This document shows positions 1-8,038 of a stretch of DNA of 64,000 nucleotides, in pieces (the stretch's first letter is position 1; each line of letters starts with the position of its first letter). The notes under the pieces were generated by a model, which was given only the letters and a program-made list of their open reading frames with translations, was not told where the DNA came from and did not search any database. Both the position numbers and the translations under genes were made by a program. Origin of the DNA: Streptomyces sp. NBC_00539 (lineage in GTDB: Bacteria; Actinomycetota; Actinomycetes; Streptomycetales; Streptomycetaceae); NCBI RefSeq assembly GCF_036346105.1, contig NZ_CP107811.1:5971501-6035500 (forward strand). Direction: 5' to 3'.

Positions 1-1
1 G

Positions 2-79
2 CCGATCACGCTCGGTCCCGACGGTACGGCCTACGTCGGCGTGTTCAACGGGATCGTCGCGGTCCGCGACGGAGGCTGA
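2..79 (+). CDS. C-terminal end of a beta-propeller (PQQ-like repeat) protein, 5' truncated
   Basis: Only the last 25 codons lie in the window, ending at a TGA at 77-79. The readable residues include LGPDGTAYVGV followed by GIVAVRDGG, the pattern of a closing PQQ-enzyme-like or YVTN-like propeller blade, in which a GPDGTxYVG strand pair is followed by a short strand. The rest of the gene lies upstream, so neither length nor function can be judged. A secreted or membrane-anchored propeller is possible but not shown. Confidence 0.55.
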   Translation, partial: PITLGPDGTAYVGVFNGIVAVRDGG

Positions 80-121
80 CGGGCCGGGCGGCGGGCGCCG
101 GGCGGCGGGTAGGACGGTCCG

Positions 122-166
122 GCGGGGGGCGGGGGGCGGGGGGCGGGGGGCGGGGGGCGGGTGGCG
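122..166. repeat. G-rich tandem tract, potential G-quadruplex
   Basis: Five consecutive CGGGGGG units followed by CGGGTGGCGGG lie on the + strand in the gap between two convergent genes. Runs of six Gs separated by single Cs meet the sequence requirement for stable intramolecular G-quadruplexes. The position just after two 3' ends would allow a role as a roadblock or terminator, but that is inference. Confidence 0.6.
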
Positions 167-203
167 GGCGGTGGGCTGCCCCGTGTCCGTGGCGTGCCGC
201 CCG

Positions 204-857
204 TCACCCGCCGTGCCGCCAGAGCGGGTGTTCGCGCTCCGCCCAACGCCGGTCGACGGAACCCGTGCGCAGGCCGCGCCGGGCTTCCGGATCGCGCAGG
301 GCCATGCCGATGTGCCCGGCGACGACGATGCCCAGCGTCAGGGCCAGCCAGTCGTGCACGAAGGTGGCACCGGTCCGCAGGACCAGCGGGGCGAGCCCGG
401 TCAGCCACATCAGCAGCCCGGTGCCCAGCATCACCAGCACCGCCCCGGCCAGCCAGCCCGCGTACACCTTCTGCCCGGCGTTGAACTTCCCGGCCGGCCG
501 CTCGCCACTCCGCCGCAGGGCGCTGCGCAGCCACACCCCGTCGTGCGGACCGAACCGCCCCAGGCGGCCGAGGTCGGCGCGCAGGGCACGGGACGCCAGG
601 CCGAACAGGACCGGGACCAACAGCAGCAGCCCCGACCACTCGTGAACGGTGACGACCAGACGGCGGCGCCCCACCAGCTCCGCGAGCTGCGGCAGGTAGA
701 GGCACCCCGCGGAGGCCACGCACACGCCCATCAGGACGGCCGTGGCGCGGTGGACCCACCGCTGGGCCCTGCCGAACCGGCGTACCCGCACGGGCGTTTC
801 AGACAGTAGGGGCATCATCGCGTCCGTTCGATCGGCCGACCCACGCGTCGACGTCAT
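204..857 (-). CDS. Cytochrome b561/b6-type membrane protein (heme b subunit)
   Basis: The 217-residue protein has four membrane segments, near residues 35-58, 68-90, 130-152 and 165-187. Histidines sit in or beside them (H36 in WVHR, H72 in VHEW, then FVHDW and GHIGM), the arrangement of a b-type cytochrome that holds heme between helices. It follows the molybdopterin oxidoreductase on the same strand and overlaps its end, so it is probably the membrane electron-transfer partner, similar in principle to MsrPQ (YedYZ). ATG at 857 has a GGGAG sequence upstream. ATGs at 818 and 815 would shorten the overlap to about 20 bases and are equally plausible starts. Confidence 0.75.
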   Translation of the reverse strand: MTSTRGSADRTDAMMPLLSETPVRVRRFGRAQRWVHRATAVLMGVCVASAGCLYLPQLAELVGRRRLVVTVHEWSGLLLLVPVLFGLASRALRADLGRLGRFGPHDGVWLRSALRRSGERPAGKFNAGQKVYAGWLAGAVLVMLGTGLLMWLTGLAPLVLRTGATFVHDWLALTLGIVVAGHIGMALRDPEARRGLRTGSVDRRWAEREHPLWRHGG

Positions 858-1557
858 AGCCGAGCCGCTCCCAGTAGCCGGGTTCCACCTCGTCGGTGAC
901 GGTGATGCCCGAGAGCCACTTCGCGGACTTGTAGAAGTACATCGGGGCCACGTACAGCCGTGCCGGCCCGCCGTGGGCGTGGCCCAGCGGCTCGTCCTGC
1001 ATCCGCAAGGCCACCATCACGTCGTCCCGGCGCGCCTGGGGGAGGGTGAGGCTCTCGGTGTAGGCGCCGTCGAAGCAGCTGAACCGGATGGCGCGCGCCT
1101 GCGGCCGTACGCCTGCGGCGTCGAGCAGCCGTGACACCGGGACGCCCTCGAAGGCGGTACCCGGTACGCGCCAGCCGGTGACGCACTGGACGTCCCGCAC
1201 CACACGGGTCTGCGGGAGCCGCCGCAGCGCGTCGAGATCGTACGTGGCCGGGCGCTCGACCAGGCCGTCGACGGTCAGCCGGTAGTCGGCGGGACCGCGT
1301 TCGGGCACCGAGGAGGCGACCGAGTAGTACCGGAACCCGCCGCCGTTCGGCAGCAGCCCCGTGAGGCCCGTCGGATCCTTGTCGGCCGCCGCGCCGAGTG
1401 CGGATTCCAGGGCGCGCTGCAGAACGGGCGCACCCAGCAGCCCGGCGGCGCCGAGCCCGACCATGCCGAGGACCAGTCGTCGGCCCAGGGGCGTGCCGGT
1501 CTCGTCGGGGTCGGGGTCCGCGAGTGGCGGTGTCGGGCCGGTCTGCTCTGTGCTCAC
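799..1557 (-). CDS. Molybdopterin-dependent oxidoreductase, sulfite-oxidase fold
   Basis: The protein of about 252 residues has an N-terminal Arg-Arg followed by a hydrophobic segment (GRRLVLGMVGLG), consistent with Tat export or a membrane anchor. The Moco-binding core follows, with the expected cysteine in DVQCVTGW near residue 125, then the HGGPARL and KSAKWLSGI motifs of the sulfite oxidase/YedY superfamily. The substrate cannot be read from sequence; protein-methionine-sulfoxide reduction or sulfite oxidation are options. The chosen GTG at 1557 starts VSTEQTG. An upstream ATG at 1590 is possible, and neither has a clear ribosome site. The cytochrome b gene follows immediately, suggesting a two-subunit redox unit. 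Confidence 0.8.
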   Translation of the reverse strand: MSTEQTGPTPPLADPDPDETGTPLGRRLVLGMVGLGAAGLLGAPVLQRALESALGAAADKDPTGLTGLLPNGGGFRYYSVASSVPERGPADYRLTVDGLVERPATYDLDALRRLPQTRVVRDVQCVTGWRVPGTAFEGVPVSRLLDAAGVRPQARAIRFSCFDGAYTESLTLPQARRDDVMVALRMQDEPLGHAHGGPARLYVAPMYFYKSAKWLSGITVTDEVEPGYWERLGYDVDAWVGRSNGRDDAPTV

Positions 1558-1733
1558 GCACCGATTCGACCATCGCCCGGCGCCGGCCACCAGGGGAAAC
1601 GGCGCGTCGTCAGACTTCCGTCACATCCGGCTGCGAAGGCCGCCCCGGCCGGGCAGGAGCCGAGGCCCTGCCCGGCGGGGCTCCGGCTCGGCCGGGCAGG
1701 GCGTCGGCACACCTGGAACCGACGGGCCGTCAG

Positions 1734-1780
1734 GTCAATCGTCCCGGACTATTGACTCTTGTGGCGGCAGTCGGGATTCT
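1734..1780 (+). promoter_or_regulatory. Candidate promoter with GTCAAT/ATTGAC inverted repeat
   Basis: A six-base inverted repeat, GTCAAT at 1734-1739 and ATTGAC at 1751-1756, lies upstream of the secreted hydrolase gene. The right arm overlaps TTGACT at 1752-1757, which is followed after 17 bases by GATTCT at 1775-1780. This is a plausible -35/-10 pair with an operator over the -35 box. Confidence 0.35.
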
Positions 1781-1834
1781 CGGTTGACCTTGCGCGGGAC
1801 ATGACAATCCACCCGCCGTCCGCCGACCGGAGAC

Positions 1835-3907
1835 ATGGTGATCACCGTGACCCGACAGCCGCACAGCGGAGGCAGGCCGATCGCGGTCCTGTCCCTGCTC
1901 CTGGCCATGCTCGCCATGGTCCTCGGCCCCACCCAAGGGGCCGCCGCGGCCGACCCCGGCTGGTGGGACCCCGTAGCCCGGCCGGCGCCGGACTCCGCCG
2001 TCAACGTCACCGGCGAGCCCTTCAAGGGCACCGACGCGCAAGGCAACGTACGCGGCTTCGTCGACGCCCACGACCACATCATGGCGAACGAGGGCTTCGG
2101 CGGCCGCCTCATCTGCGGCAAGGCCTTCTCCGACCTCGGTGTCGCCGACGCCCTCAAGGACTGCCCCGAGCACTACCCCGACGGCTCGCTCGCCGTCTTC
2201 GACTTCATCACCAAGGGCGGCGACGGCAAGCACGACCCCACCGGCTGGCCCACTTTCAAGGACTGGCCCGCCCACGACTCCCTGACCCACCAGCAGAACT
2301 ACTACGCCTGGATCGAACGCGCCTGGCGCGGCGGCCAGCGGGTGCTCGTCAACGACCTCGTCACCAACGGGGTCATCTGCTCGGTCTACTTCTTCAAGGA
2401 CCGCGGCTGCAACGAGATGGACGCCATCCGCCTCGAAGCGCAGAAGACGTACGACATGCAGGCCTTCATCGACAAGATGTACGGCGGCCCCGGAAAGGGC
2501 TGGTTCCGCATCGTCACCGACTCCGCCCAGGCCCGTGACGTCGTCAAACAGGGCAAGCTCGCCGTCGTCCTCGGCGTCGAGACCTCCGAGCCGTTCGGCT
2601 GCAAGCAGATCCTCGACGTCGCCCAGTGCAGCAAGGCGGACGTCGACCGGGGCCTGGACGAGCTCTACCGCCTCGGCGTCCGCAGCATGTTCCTCTGCCA
2701 CAAGTTCGACAACGCCCTCTGCGGCGTCCGCTTCGACGGAGGCGCCCTGGGCACGGCCATCAACGTCGGACAGTTCCTGTCGACGGGCACCTTCTGGCAG
2801 ACCGAGAAGTGCGCCGGCCCGCAGCACGACAACCCCATCGGCCTGGCCCCGGCGCCGCAGGCGCAGAAGGAACTGCCGCCGGGCGTCAGCGTTCCGTCGT
2901 ACGCGGCCGACGCCCAGTGCAACACCAGGGGCCTGACGGCACTCGGCGAGTACGCGGTGCGCGGCATGATGAAACGCAAGATGATGCTCGAAGTCGACCA
3001 CATGAGCGTCAAGGCCGCCGGGCAGGCCTTCGACATCCTGGAGACCGAGTCCTACCCGGGCGTGATCTCCTCGCACAGCTGGATGGACCTCGGCTGGACC
3101 GAGCGGCTCTACAAGCTCGGAGGTTTCGCCGCCCAGTACATGAACGGCTCCGAGGGTTTCACCGCGGAGGCCAAGCGTACGCAGGCCCTGCGCGAGAAGT
3201 ACGGCGTCGGCTACGGCTACGGCACCGACATGAACGGCGTCGGCGGCTGGCCCGGCCCGCGCGGCGCCAACACCCCGAACCCCGTCACCTACCCGTTCCG
3301 CAGCACCGACGGCGGTTCCGTCATCGACCGGCAGACCGCCGGACAGCGCACCTGGGACCTCAACACCGACGGAGCCGCGCACTACGGCCTGGTCCCGGAC
3401 TGGATCGAGGACATCCGGATCGTCGGGGGACAGGGCATCGTGGACGACCTCTTCCGCGGCGCCGAATCGTATCTCCGCACGTGGGGCGCGTCCGAACACC
3501 ACCAGGCCGGGGCCAACCTCGCCGCGGGTGCGGCGGCGACGGCCAGTGCCTCGGAGTGGAACCCGTTCACCAGCTACGCGCCCGGCCGGGCCGTCGACGG
3601 CGACCGGGGAACCCGCTGGGCCAGCGGCTGGAGCGACGACCAGTGGCTCAGCGTCGACCTCGGCTCCTCCAAGCTGGTCAAGCGCGTCACCCTGGACTGG
3701 GAACGCGCGTACGGCAGGGCCTACCGCATCGAGACCTCCGCCGACGGCACCGACTGGCAGACGGTCTGGTCCACCACCACCGGTGACGGCGGCCTGGACA
3801 CCGCCCTGTTCGCCGGCGTCCCGGCCCGCTACGTCCGCATCCACGGGCAGGGGCGCGGCACGCAGTGGGGCTACTCCCTGAACGAGGTCGGCGTCTACAG
3901 CAGCTGA
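1835..3907 (+). CDS. Secreted metal-dependent hydrolase with C-terminal F5/8 type C (discoidin) domain
   Basis: The 690-residue protein starts with a signal peptide of about 38 residues ending near GAAAA. The body has amidohydrolase/dipeptidase-like signatures: an HxH-type motif in VDAHDHIM near residue 78, a long cysteine-containing middle, EVDHMS and ISSHSW farther on, and a YGTD segment near residue 465. The last 140 residues (from about 550) form a galactose-binding-like domain with NPFTSYAPGRAVDGD, GTRWASGW and QWLSVDLG, the usual F5/8 type C pattern for sugar or polymer binding. The enzyme probably acts outside the cell on a substrate bound by that domain; the reaction is unknown. GTG at 1838 has better spacing from GGAG than ATG at 1835. 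Confidence 0.75.
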   Translation: MVITVTRQPHSGGRPIAVLSLLLAMLAMVLGPTQGAAAADPGWWDPVARPAPDSAVNVTGEPFKGTDAQGNVRGFVDAHDHIMANEGFGGRLICGKAFSDLGVADALKDCPEHYPDGSLAVFDFITKGGDGKHDPTGWPTFKDWPAHDSLTHQQNYYAWIERAWRGGQRVLVNDLVTNGVICSVYFFKDRGCNEMDAIRLEAQKTYDMQAFIDKMYGGPGKGWFRIVTDSAQARDVVKQGKLAVVLGVETSEPFGCKQILDVAQCSKADVDRGLDELYRLGVRSMFLCHKFDNALCGVRFDGGALGTAINVGQFLSTGTFWQTEKCAGPQHDNPIGLAPAPQAQKELPPGVSVPSYAADAQCNTRGLTALGEYAVRGMMKRKMMLEVDHMSVKAAGQAFDILETESYPGVISSHSWMDLGWTERLYKLGGFAAQYMNGSEGFTAEAKRTQALREKYGVGYGYGTDMNGVGGWPGPRGANTPNPVTYPFRSTDGGSVIDRQTAGQRTWDLNTDGAAHYGLVPDWIEDIRIVGGQGIVDDLFRGAESYLRTWGASEHHQAGANLAAGAAATASASEWNPFTSYAPGRAVDGDRGTRWASGWSDDQWLSVDLGSSKLVKRVTLDWERAYGRAYRIETSADGTDWQTVWSTTTGDGGLDTALFAGVPARYVRIHGQGRGTQWGYSLNEVGVYSS

Positions 3908-3965
3908 CCACGCGCGGCATGCGTCCCGGCGGCGAACGCGTACGACGCGGACGAAAGGAACACGC

Positions 3966-4568
3966 ATGGGACGCATGCCCCTGGCCGACCGGCGGCGCCA
4001 GCTGACCGAGGCGGCGATCCGGGCGATGACCCGCGACGGCGTCGCCCGGACGACCACCCGGTCCATCGCCGCCGAGGCCGGGCTGTCGCTGAGCGTCTTC
4101 CACTACTGCTTCGACTCGAAGCAGGCGCTGCTGGAATCCGTCATCGAGACGATCACCGAACACTGCATCCGGGTGGTCCGGGAGGCGCTCCGCCCCCGGG
4201 CCACCCTCCACGAGACGATCCGGGCCGGTTTCCAGGCCTACTGGGACCACGTGGTGGCCCACCCGGGCGAGCACATGCTCACCTACGAACTCACCCAGTA
4301 CGCCCTGCGCCAGCCCGGCTTCGCCCACCTCGCGCGACGGCAGCACCAGCTGTACTCCGACACCTACGGTGACCTCATCGACCGGCTCCGCACGGCCATG
4401 GCCTTCGAACTCGCCGCCCCTACCGAGGTCCTCGCCCGGTACCTCGCCGCCATGACGGACGGCCTGACCCTGCGTTTCCTCGTCCTCGGGGACGAAGGGG
4501 CCGCCTCCGAGATCCTGGACATGATCACCGACCACGTCACCGGACTGGTACGCGTTCCCGCCCCCTGA
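3966..4568 (+). CDS. TetR/AcrR family transcriptional regulator
   Basis: This 200-residue protein has the TetR N-terminal helix-turn-helix (RRQLTEAAIRAMTRDG, then TTRSIAAEAGLSLSVFHYCFDSKQALL) in the first 60 residues and an all-helical ligand-binding region after it. It starts 58 bases after the secreted hydrolase gene, with an AAAGGA ribosome site, so the two may be cotranscribed and the regulator may control that gene. The ligand is unknown. The gene end is unusual: the stop codon lies in the loop of a strong hairpin. Confidence 0.85.
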   Translation: MGRMPLADRRRQLTEAAIRAMTRDGVARTTTRSIAAEAGLSLSVFHYCFDSKQALLESVIETITEHCIRVVREALRPRATLHETIRAGFQAYWDHVVAHPGEHMLTYELTQYALRQPGFAHLARRQHQLYSDTYGDLIDRLRTAMAFELAAPTEVLARYLAAMTDGLTLRFLVLGDEGAASEILDMITDHVTGLVRVPAP

Positions 4569-4580
4569 GGGGCGGGAACG
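4553..4580 (+). terminator. Hairpin overlapping the end of the TetR gene
   Basis: CGTTCCCGCCCC at 4553-4564 and GGGGCGGGAACG at 4569-4580 form a perfect 12-base-pair stem with a four-base loop CTGA. The TGA stop codon (4566-4568) is inside the loop, so the last four sense codons lie in the stem. No T-run follows, as is usual in Streptomyces terminators. Confidence 0.7.
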
Positions 4581-4638
4581 TATGGCGGGGGTCACGCGTT
4601 GAAGGGGCAGTGGCCGAGGCAGAAGGAGGTGTCCGCAG

Positions 4639-4821
4639 ATGTCCACAGGCGGAAAGGTCGCGGTTGCCGGCGTGGTGGCAGCCATCGTGCTGTTCGCGAC
4701 GGTCGGATTCTGGGCCGGGCTCCTGGTTCTGATCGGGGTGCCCACAGCGGCGTACTTCATGCTGGACTCCTCCCAGCGGCGTCGGCTCCGCGGCATATCC
4801 AGGAAGCAGATCGGCCGCTGA
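4639..4821 (+). CDS. Small two-segment membrane protein
   Basis: The 60-residue protein has two hydrophobic stretches, about residues 7-24 and 24-43, with very little between them, and a basic C-terminal tail (RRRLRGISRKQIGR) expected to face the cytoplasm. A strong AAGGAGGT ribosome site lies about nine bases upstream of the ATG, which supports a genuine gene despite its size. It lies between the TetR gene and the MOSC gene on the same strand, 20 bases before the latter. No function can be assigned. Confidence 0.7.
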   Translation: MSTGGKVAVAGVVAAIVLFATVGFWAGLLVLIGVPTAAYFMLDSSQRRRLRGISRKQIGR

Positions 4822-4841
4822 CGGCGGCCAGGGGGTTGTAC

Positions 4842-5387
4842 ATGGGCAGCGCACAGGTGACGGCGGTCAGCAGCAACGGCGTCTACTCCTTCACCAAGCC
4901 CCGGCGGGAGAGCATCACGCTGCTCGCCGGGCTCGGCGTCGAGGGAGACGTCCACGCCGGGGTCACCGTCAAACACCGCTCACGCGTGGCCCAGGACCCG
5001 ACCCAGCCGAACCTGCGGCAGGTCCACCTGATCCACCGCGAGCTCTTCGACGAGGTCGCCGGAGCCGGCTTCACCGTCGGACCGGGCCAGCTGGGGGAGA
5101 ACGTCACCACGGAGGGCGTGGACCTCCTCGCCCTGCCCGTCGGGACGCTGCTGCGCCTCGGTGAGGAGGCGGTGGTGGAGGTGACCGGCCTGCGCAACCC
5201 GTGCCTGCAGATCGACAATTTCCGCAAGGGGCTGCTCAAGCAGGTCGTAGGCAGGGACGAGGAAGGCCGCCGGGTGCTCAAGGCCGGCGTCATGGGCGTG
5301 GTCCGGCACGGCGGCACCATCCGCCCGGGCGACCCCATCACCGTCACCCTGCCGCCGGCCCCGCACGTACCGCTCGAACGCGTCTGA
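4842..5387 (+). CDS. MOSC domain protein
   Basis: The 181-residue protein is a stand-alone MOSC (molybdenum cofactor sulfurase C-terminal) domain. Visible landmarks are GVEGDVHAG near residue 32, PGQLGENVTTEG near residue 85, and the conserved cysteine in LRNPCLQI near residue 123, which in this family carries sulfur or contacts a metal-sulfur group. Related stand-alone proteins act in molybdenum-cofactor sulfur chemistry or N-hydroxylated base reduction. A molybdoenzyme gene is present about 3 kb upstream, but there is no evidence for a direct link. The start at ATG 4842 gives the normal N-terminus (V-x-A-V-S-S-N-G). Confidence 0.85.
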   Translation: MGSAQVTAVSSNGVYSFTKPRRESITLLAGLGVEGDVHAGVTVKHRSRVAQDPTQPNLRQVHLIHRELFDEVAGAGFTVGPGQLGENVTTEGVDLLALPVGTLLRLGEEAVVEVTGLRNPCLQIDNFRKGLLKQVVGRDEEGRRVLKAGVMGVVRHGGTIRPGDPITVTLPPAPHVPLERV

Positions 5388-5421
5388 CGCAGCGGGCGCG
5401 GGGGCGGAGCCCGCGGGGGCC

Positions 5422-6222
5422 TCAGACAGGTCGCACGGCGATACGGGTCAGGGCCGCCAGCAAATCGGGCAGCTTCGGCAGCTCCGGGTGGTCCGGATGG
5501 CCGTCCCCCGGGACCGGAAGCACCTCGCCCGGCGCCTCGTCGAGCAGGACGAACGCCGTCTCACCGGTGCGCGCCACCAGTGACCACCCGGGGCCGTCAG
5601 CCCGGAGCGTCCGCGCGTCCTCCTCCGCGAAGGAGGAACGCACCCGGCCCGGCGGCGGCGCCTGCTCCGCGTAGCCCGCGGCTTCCGCCAGCGCCCGCGC
5701 CAGCCCCGGGTGCGCCACGGCAGCCGCCCCGCCGTCCGGGGCCACCCGCTCGCGCCAGTCGGCCCAGTCCCGGGCGATCTGGTCCGCGCCGAGCCTGCGC
5801 TGCACGGGTCCCCAGACCTCCGCGGAGGGCGGGGCCAGCGGCACGCGACCCGTACCGTCCGCGCCCTGCTCGGGATCGTGCGGCTCGGGGAGCCCGGAGG
5901 CGGAGACGGTCAGCTCCAGCGGCCAGCCCGCCAGGGAGACCACGATGGTCCGCTCGTCCGGGGACAGGTCGTACTCCATGCCGCAGTCCCATGAGGCGAT
6001 CGCGGTGGCCACCAGCGCGACGTCGTCCACGACGACCGTCCAGCGCGCGCCTTCCTCGTCCTGCCCGAGCACCAGCCCGTACCCGTCCAAGGCCGGCTTC
6101 ACGCCCAGGAGCGCGCACGCCTCGGGGTAGTCGTCGCCGAGGACGGCCGGGAACCGGGTGGGGGTCACCAGCACCGCGGTCAGCACGTACAGCGAACCCC
6201 CGTCATCCTCCGCTTGTGACAC
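5422..6222 (-). CDS. Conserved hypothetical protein, 266 residues
   Basis: GTG at 6222 is preceded by a clear GGGAGGAGG ribosome site. The protein has no membrane segments or recognisable catalytic motif. Its N-terminal half (residues 10-90) looks like an alternating beta/alpha fold with AVLGDDYPEACALLGV and a strand-rich CGMEYDLSPDERTIVVS region. A proline-rich linker near residue 120 leads to a second half containing RARRWADW-like helices and a final beta segment (WSLVARTGETAFVLLDEA). The family is not recognised; secretion- or phage-related immunity-type folds are possible but unsupported. Confidence 0.6.
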   Translation of the reverse strand: MSQAEDDGGSLYVLTAVLVTPTRFPAVLGDDYPEACALLGVKPALDGYGLVLGQDEEGARWTVVVDDVALVATAIASWDCGMEYDLSPDERTIVVSLAGWPLELTVSASGLPEPHDPEQGADGTGRVPLAPPSAEVWGPVQRRLGADQIARDWADWRERVAPDGGAAAVAHPGLARALAEAAGYAEQAPPPGRVRSSFAEEDARTLRADGPGWSLVARTGETAFVLLDEAPGEVLPVPGDGHPDHPELPKLPDLLAALTRIAVRPV

Positions 6223-6369
6223 GTGGCCTCCTCCCGATCCGGTCGCTCGCTCGTCGGCGCACCTTAACCAGTGGGTAACTCGCCCGTCGAGAGCCCGCGG
6301 GACTCGATTTTCAAGCCGGGCGGGGGCGTGAGGAGTTGAGGTCCGGCCGGGCCGGTGGCGGGCGCGGGG

Positions 6370-6969
6370 TCAGGGGCGGCGGGCGGCCAGGGCCAGGAAA
6401 CGGTCGTCCTCGTCCGCGTACGAGATCATCTCCCAGCCCGCCGCCGACAGCAGCGGGCCCAAATTGTGGGCGGCCCTCAGATCGTCCGGGCTGAGCTCGC
6501 GGCCCTGGCGCGCGGCCAGGGCCGCCCGCCCGATCGGGTGGAACAGCACGAGGCGCCCGGCCGGGCGGACCACACGGGCGAGCTCGATCAGGTTCGACTC
6601 CGGATCGGGCAGGTGCGCGATCAGGCCGGCCGCGAACACCGCGTCCAGCACCCCGTCACGAAGCGGCAGCCGCGCCACGTCCGTGAGCAGCAGCGCCGCC
6701 GCTCCGCCCCGGCCGGCGTCCCGCGCGGCGGTGAGCATCTGCGGGGTGAGATCCGCGCCGATCACCGTCCCCGAGGGCCCGACGGCCGCGCGCAGTACCG
6801 GCAGGGCGCGCCCGGTGCCGCAGCCCGCGTCGAGCACCCTGTCTCCCGGTCGCAGACCGGACTGGGCCACGGCGCGCGCGAAGGCGGGGCCGTCACCCGG
6901 AAACTTGCGGTCCCAGTCCGCGGCGCGCGCCCCGAAGAACTCCCGGACATGCGTGTGGTCTTCGCTCAT
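6370..6969 (-). CDS. Class I SAM-dependent methyltransferase
   Basis: The 199-residue protein carries the Rossmann-type methyltransferase motifs: VLDAGCGTGR (motif I, near residue 45), GADLTPQML (acidic motif II), LPLRDGVLDAVFA (motif IV) and LARVVRPAGRLVLFHP (post-motif IV). It resembles UbiE/Methyltransf_11 enzymes, with no feature that shows the acceptor. ATG at 6969 gives the expected N-terminus (HTHVREFFGARAADWD). Upstream in-frame starts would add a low-complexity tail. Confidence 0.85.
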   Translation of the reverse strand: MSEDHTHVREFFGARAADWDRKFPGDGPAFARAVAQSGLRPGDRVLDAGCGTGRALPVLRAAVGPSGTVIGADLTPQMLTAARDAGRGGAAALLLTDVARLPLRDGVLDAVFAAGLIAHLPDPESNLIELARVVRPAGRLVLFHPIGRAALAARQGRELSPDDLRAAHNLGPLLSAAGWEMISYADEDDRFLALAARRP

Positions 6970-7176
6970 GAGGCCATGATCTCCCAACGCCGGCGCCGCA
7001 CGGGTCCCGCCCGCCCGCACCCGTCCCACGCACCCGCCCCACGTGCTGGTCCCGTGGACAAGGTGACACGCGGCCTGATCGAAGACGAACCCAGCTCTGT
7101 CATATTCCAGCAGTTGCAGCGGCTTTCGAAATGCGCCCCTTGTTCGCGCCCTCACCCGCACTAGCGTCCGTGGGCC

Positions 7177-7956
7177 ATGGGACACCTGCACCACGCCGCC
7201 TATGGCTGGCTGACACCCGCGCTGTCATATGTGATGGCCTGCATCGGCGCCGCCCTCGGGCTGCGCTGCACCGTCCGCGCCCTCGCCGCGACCGGATCCA
7301 CCCGCCGCAACTGGCTCCTCACCGCCGCCTCCGCCATCGCAGCCGGCATCTGGACGATGCACTTCGTCGCCATGCTCGGATTCGAGGTGACGGGGACCGA
7401 CATCCACTACGACGTCCCGCTGACCGTCCTCAGCCTCCTCGTCGCCGTGCTCGTCGTAGGCGCGGGCGTCTTCACCGTCGGCTACGGCCAGGGCCGCGGC
7501 CGCGCCCTGCTCCTCGGCGGTCTCACCACCGGCCTGGGTGTCGCCAGCATGCACTACCTCGGGATGGCCGCCCTGCGCCTGCACGGCACGGTCTCCTACC
7601 GGCCGCTCGCCGTCGCGCTCTCGATCGCCATCGCCGTCCTCGCCGCGACCGTCGCCCTGTGGGCCGCTCTCCACACCAGGTCGCCGCAGGCCGTCGCCCT
7701 CGCCTCGCTCGTCATGGGCGCCGCCGTCAGCAGCATGCACTACACCGGGATGCTGGCCGTCGCCGTCCGCGTCACCCCCTCCGACGCCGCCCTGCCCGGT
7801 GCGACCGCCATGCAGTTCGTCTTCCCCCTCGCGGTCGGGCTCGGCTCCTACCTCTTCCTCACCTGCGCGTTCGTGGCCCTGTCCCCGACCGCCGGTGAAC
7901 GGGCCGCCTCGGCGTCGGCGCGCAGCCTCGGGGAGGGCGCCGTGGGAGCCCGCTGA
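7177..7956 (+). CDS. MHYT-domain integral membrane sensor
   Basis: The 259-residue protein is almost entirely membrane-embedded, with about seven helices, and contains the three repeats that define the MHYT domain: MHFVAML near residue 62, MHYLGMA near 126 and MHYTGML near 190. The family is predicted to bind a metal such as copper and to sense O2, CO or NO. Here no output domain is fused, unlike MHYT-GGDEF-EAL proteins. It ends 82 bases before the conservon histidine kinase on the same strand, so it may feed that signalling system. TAGCGT at 7162-7167 lies just upstream, so the transcript leader is probably very short. Confidence 0.85.
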   Translation: MGHLHHAAYGWLTPALSYVMACIGAALGLRCTVRALAATGSTRRNWLLTAASAIAAGIWTMHFVAMLGFEVTGTDIHYDVPLTVLSLLVAVLVVGAGVFTVGYGQGRGRALLLGGLTTGLGVASMHYLGMAALRLHGTVSYRPLAVALSIAIAVLAATVALWAALHTRSPQAVALASLVMGAAVSSMHYTGMLAVAVRVTPSDAALPGATAMQFVFPLAVGLGSYLFLTCAFVALSPTAGERAASASARSLGEGAVGAR

Positions 7957-8038
7957 ACGGCCCTGCCCCCACTGCCGGGCGCCGCCCGCACACATCGCCC
8001 GCCCGCACCCCGCGTACAGCCCCGGAACGAGGAGTCCC

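Noticed and set aside
5392-5414. GCGGGC/GCCCGC inverted repeat after the MOSC gene
   Set aside because: Only six base pairs with an 11-base loop in very GC-rich sequence; such repeats are expected by chance here.
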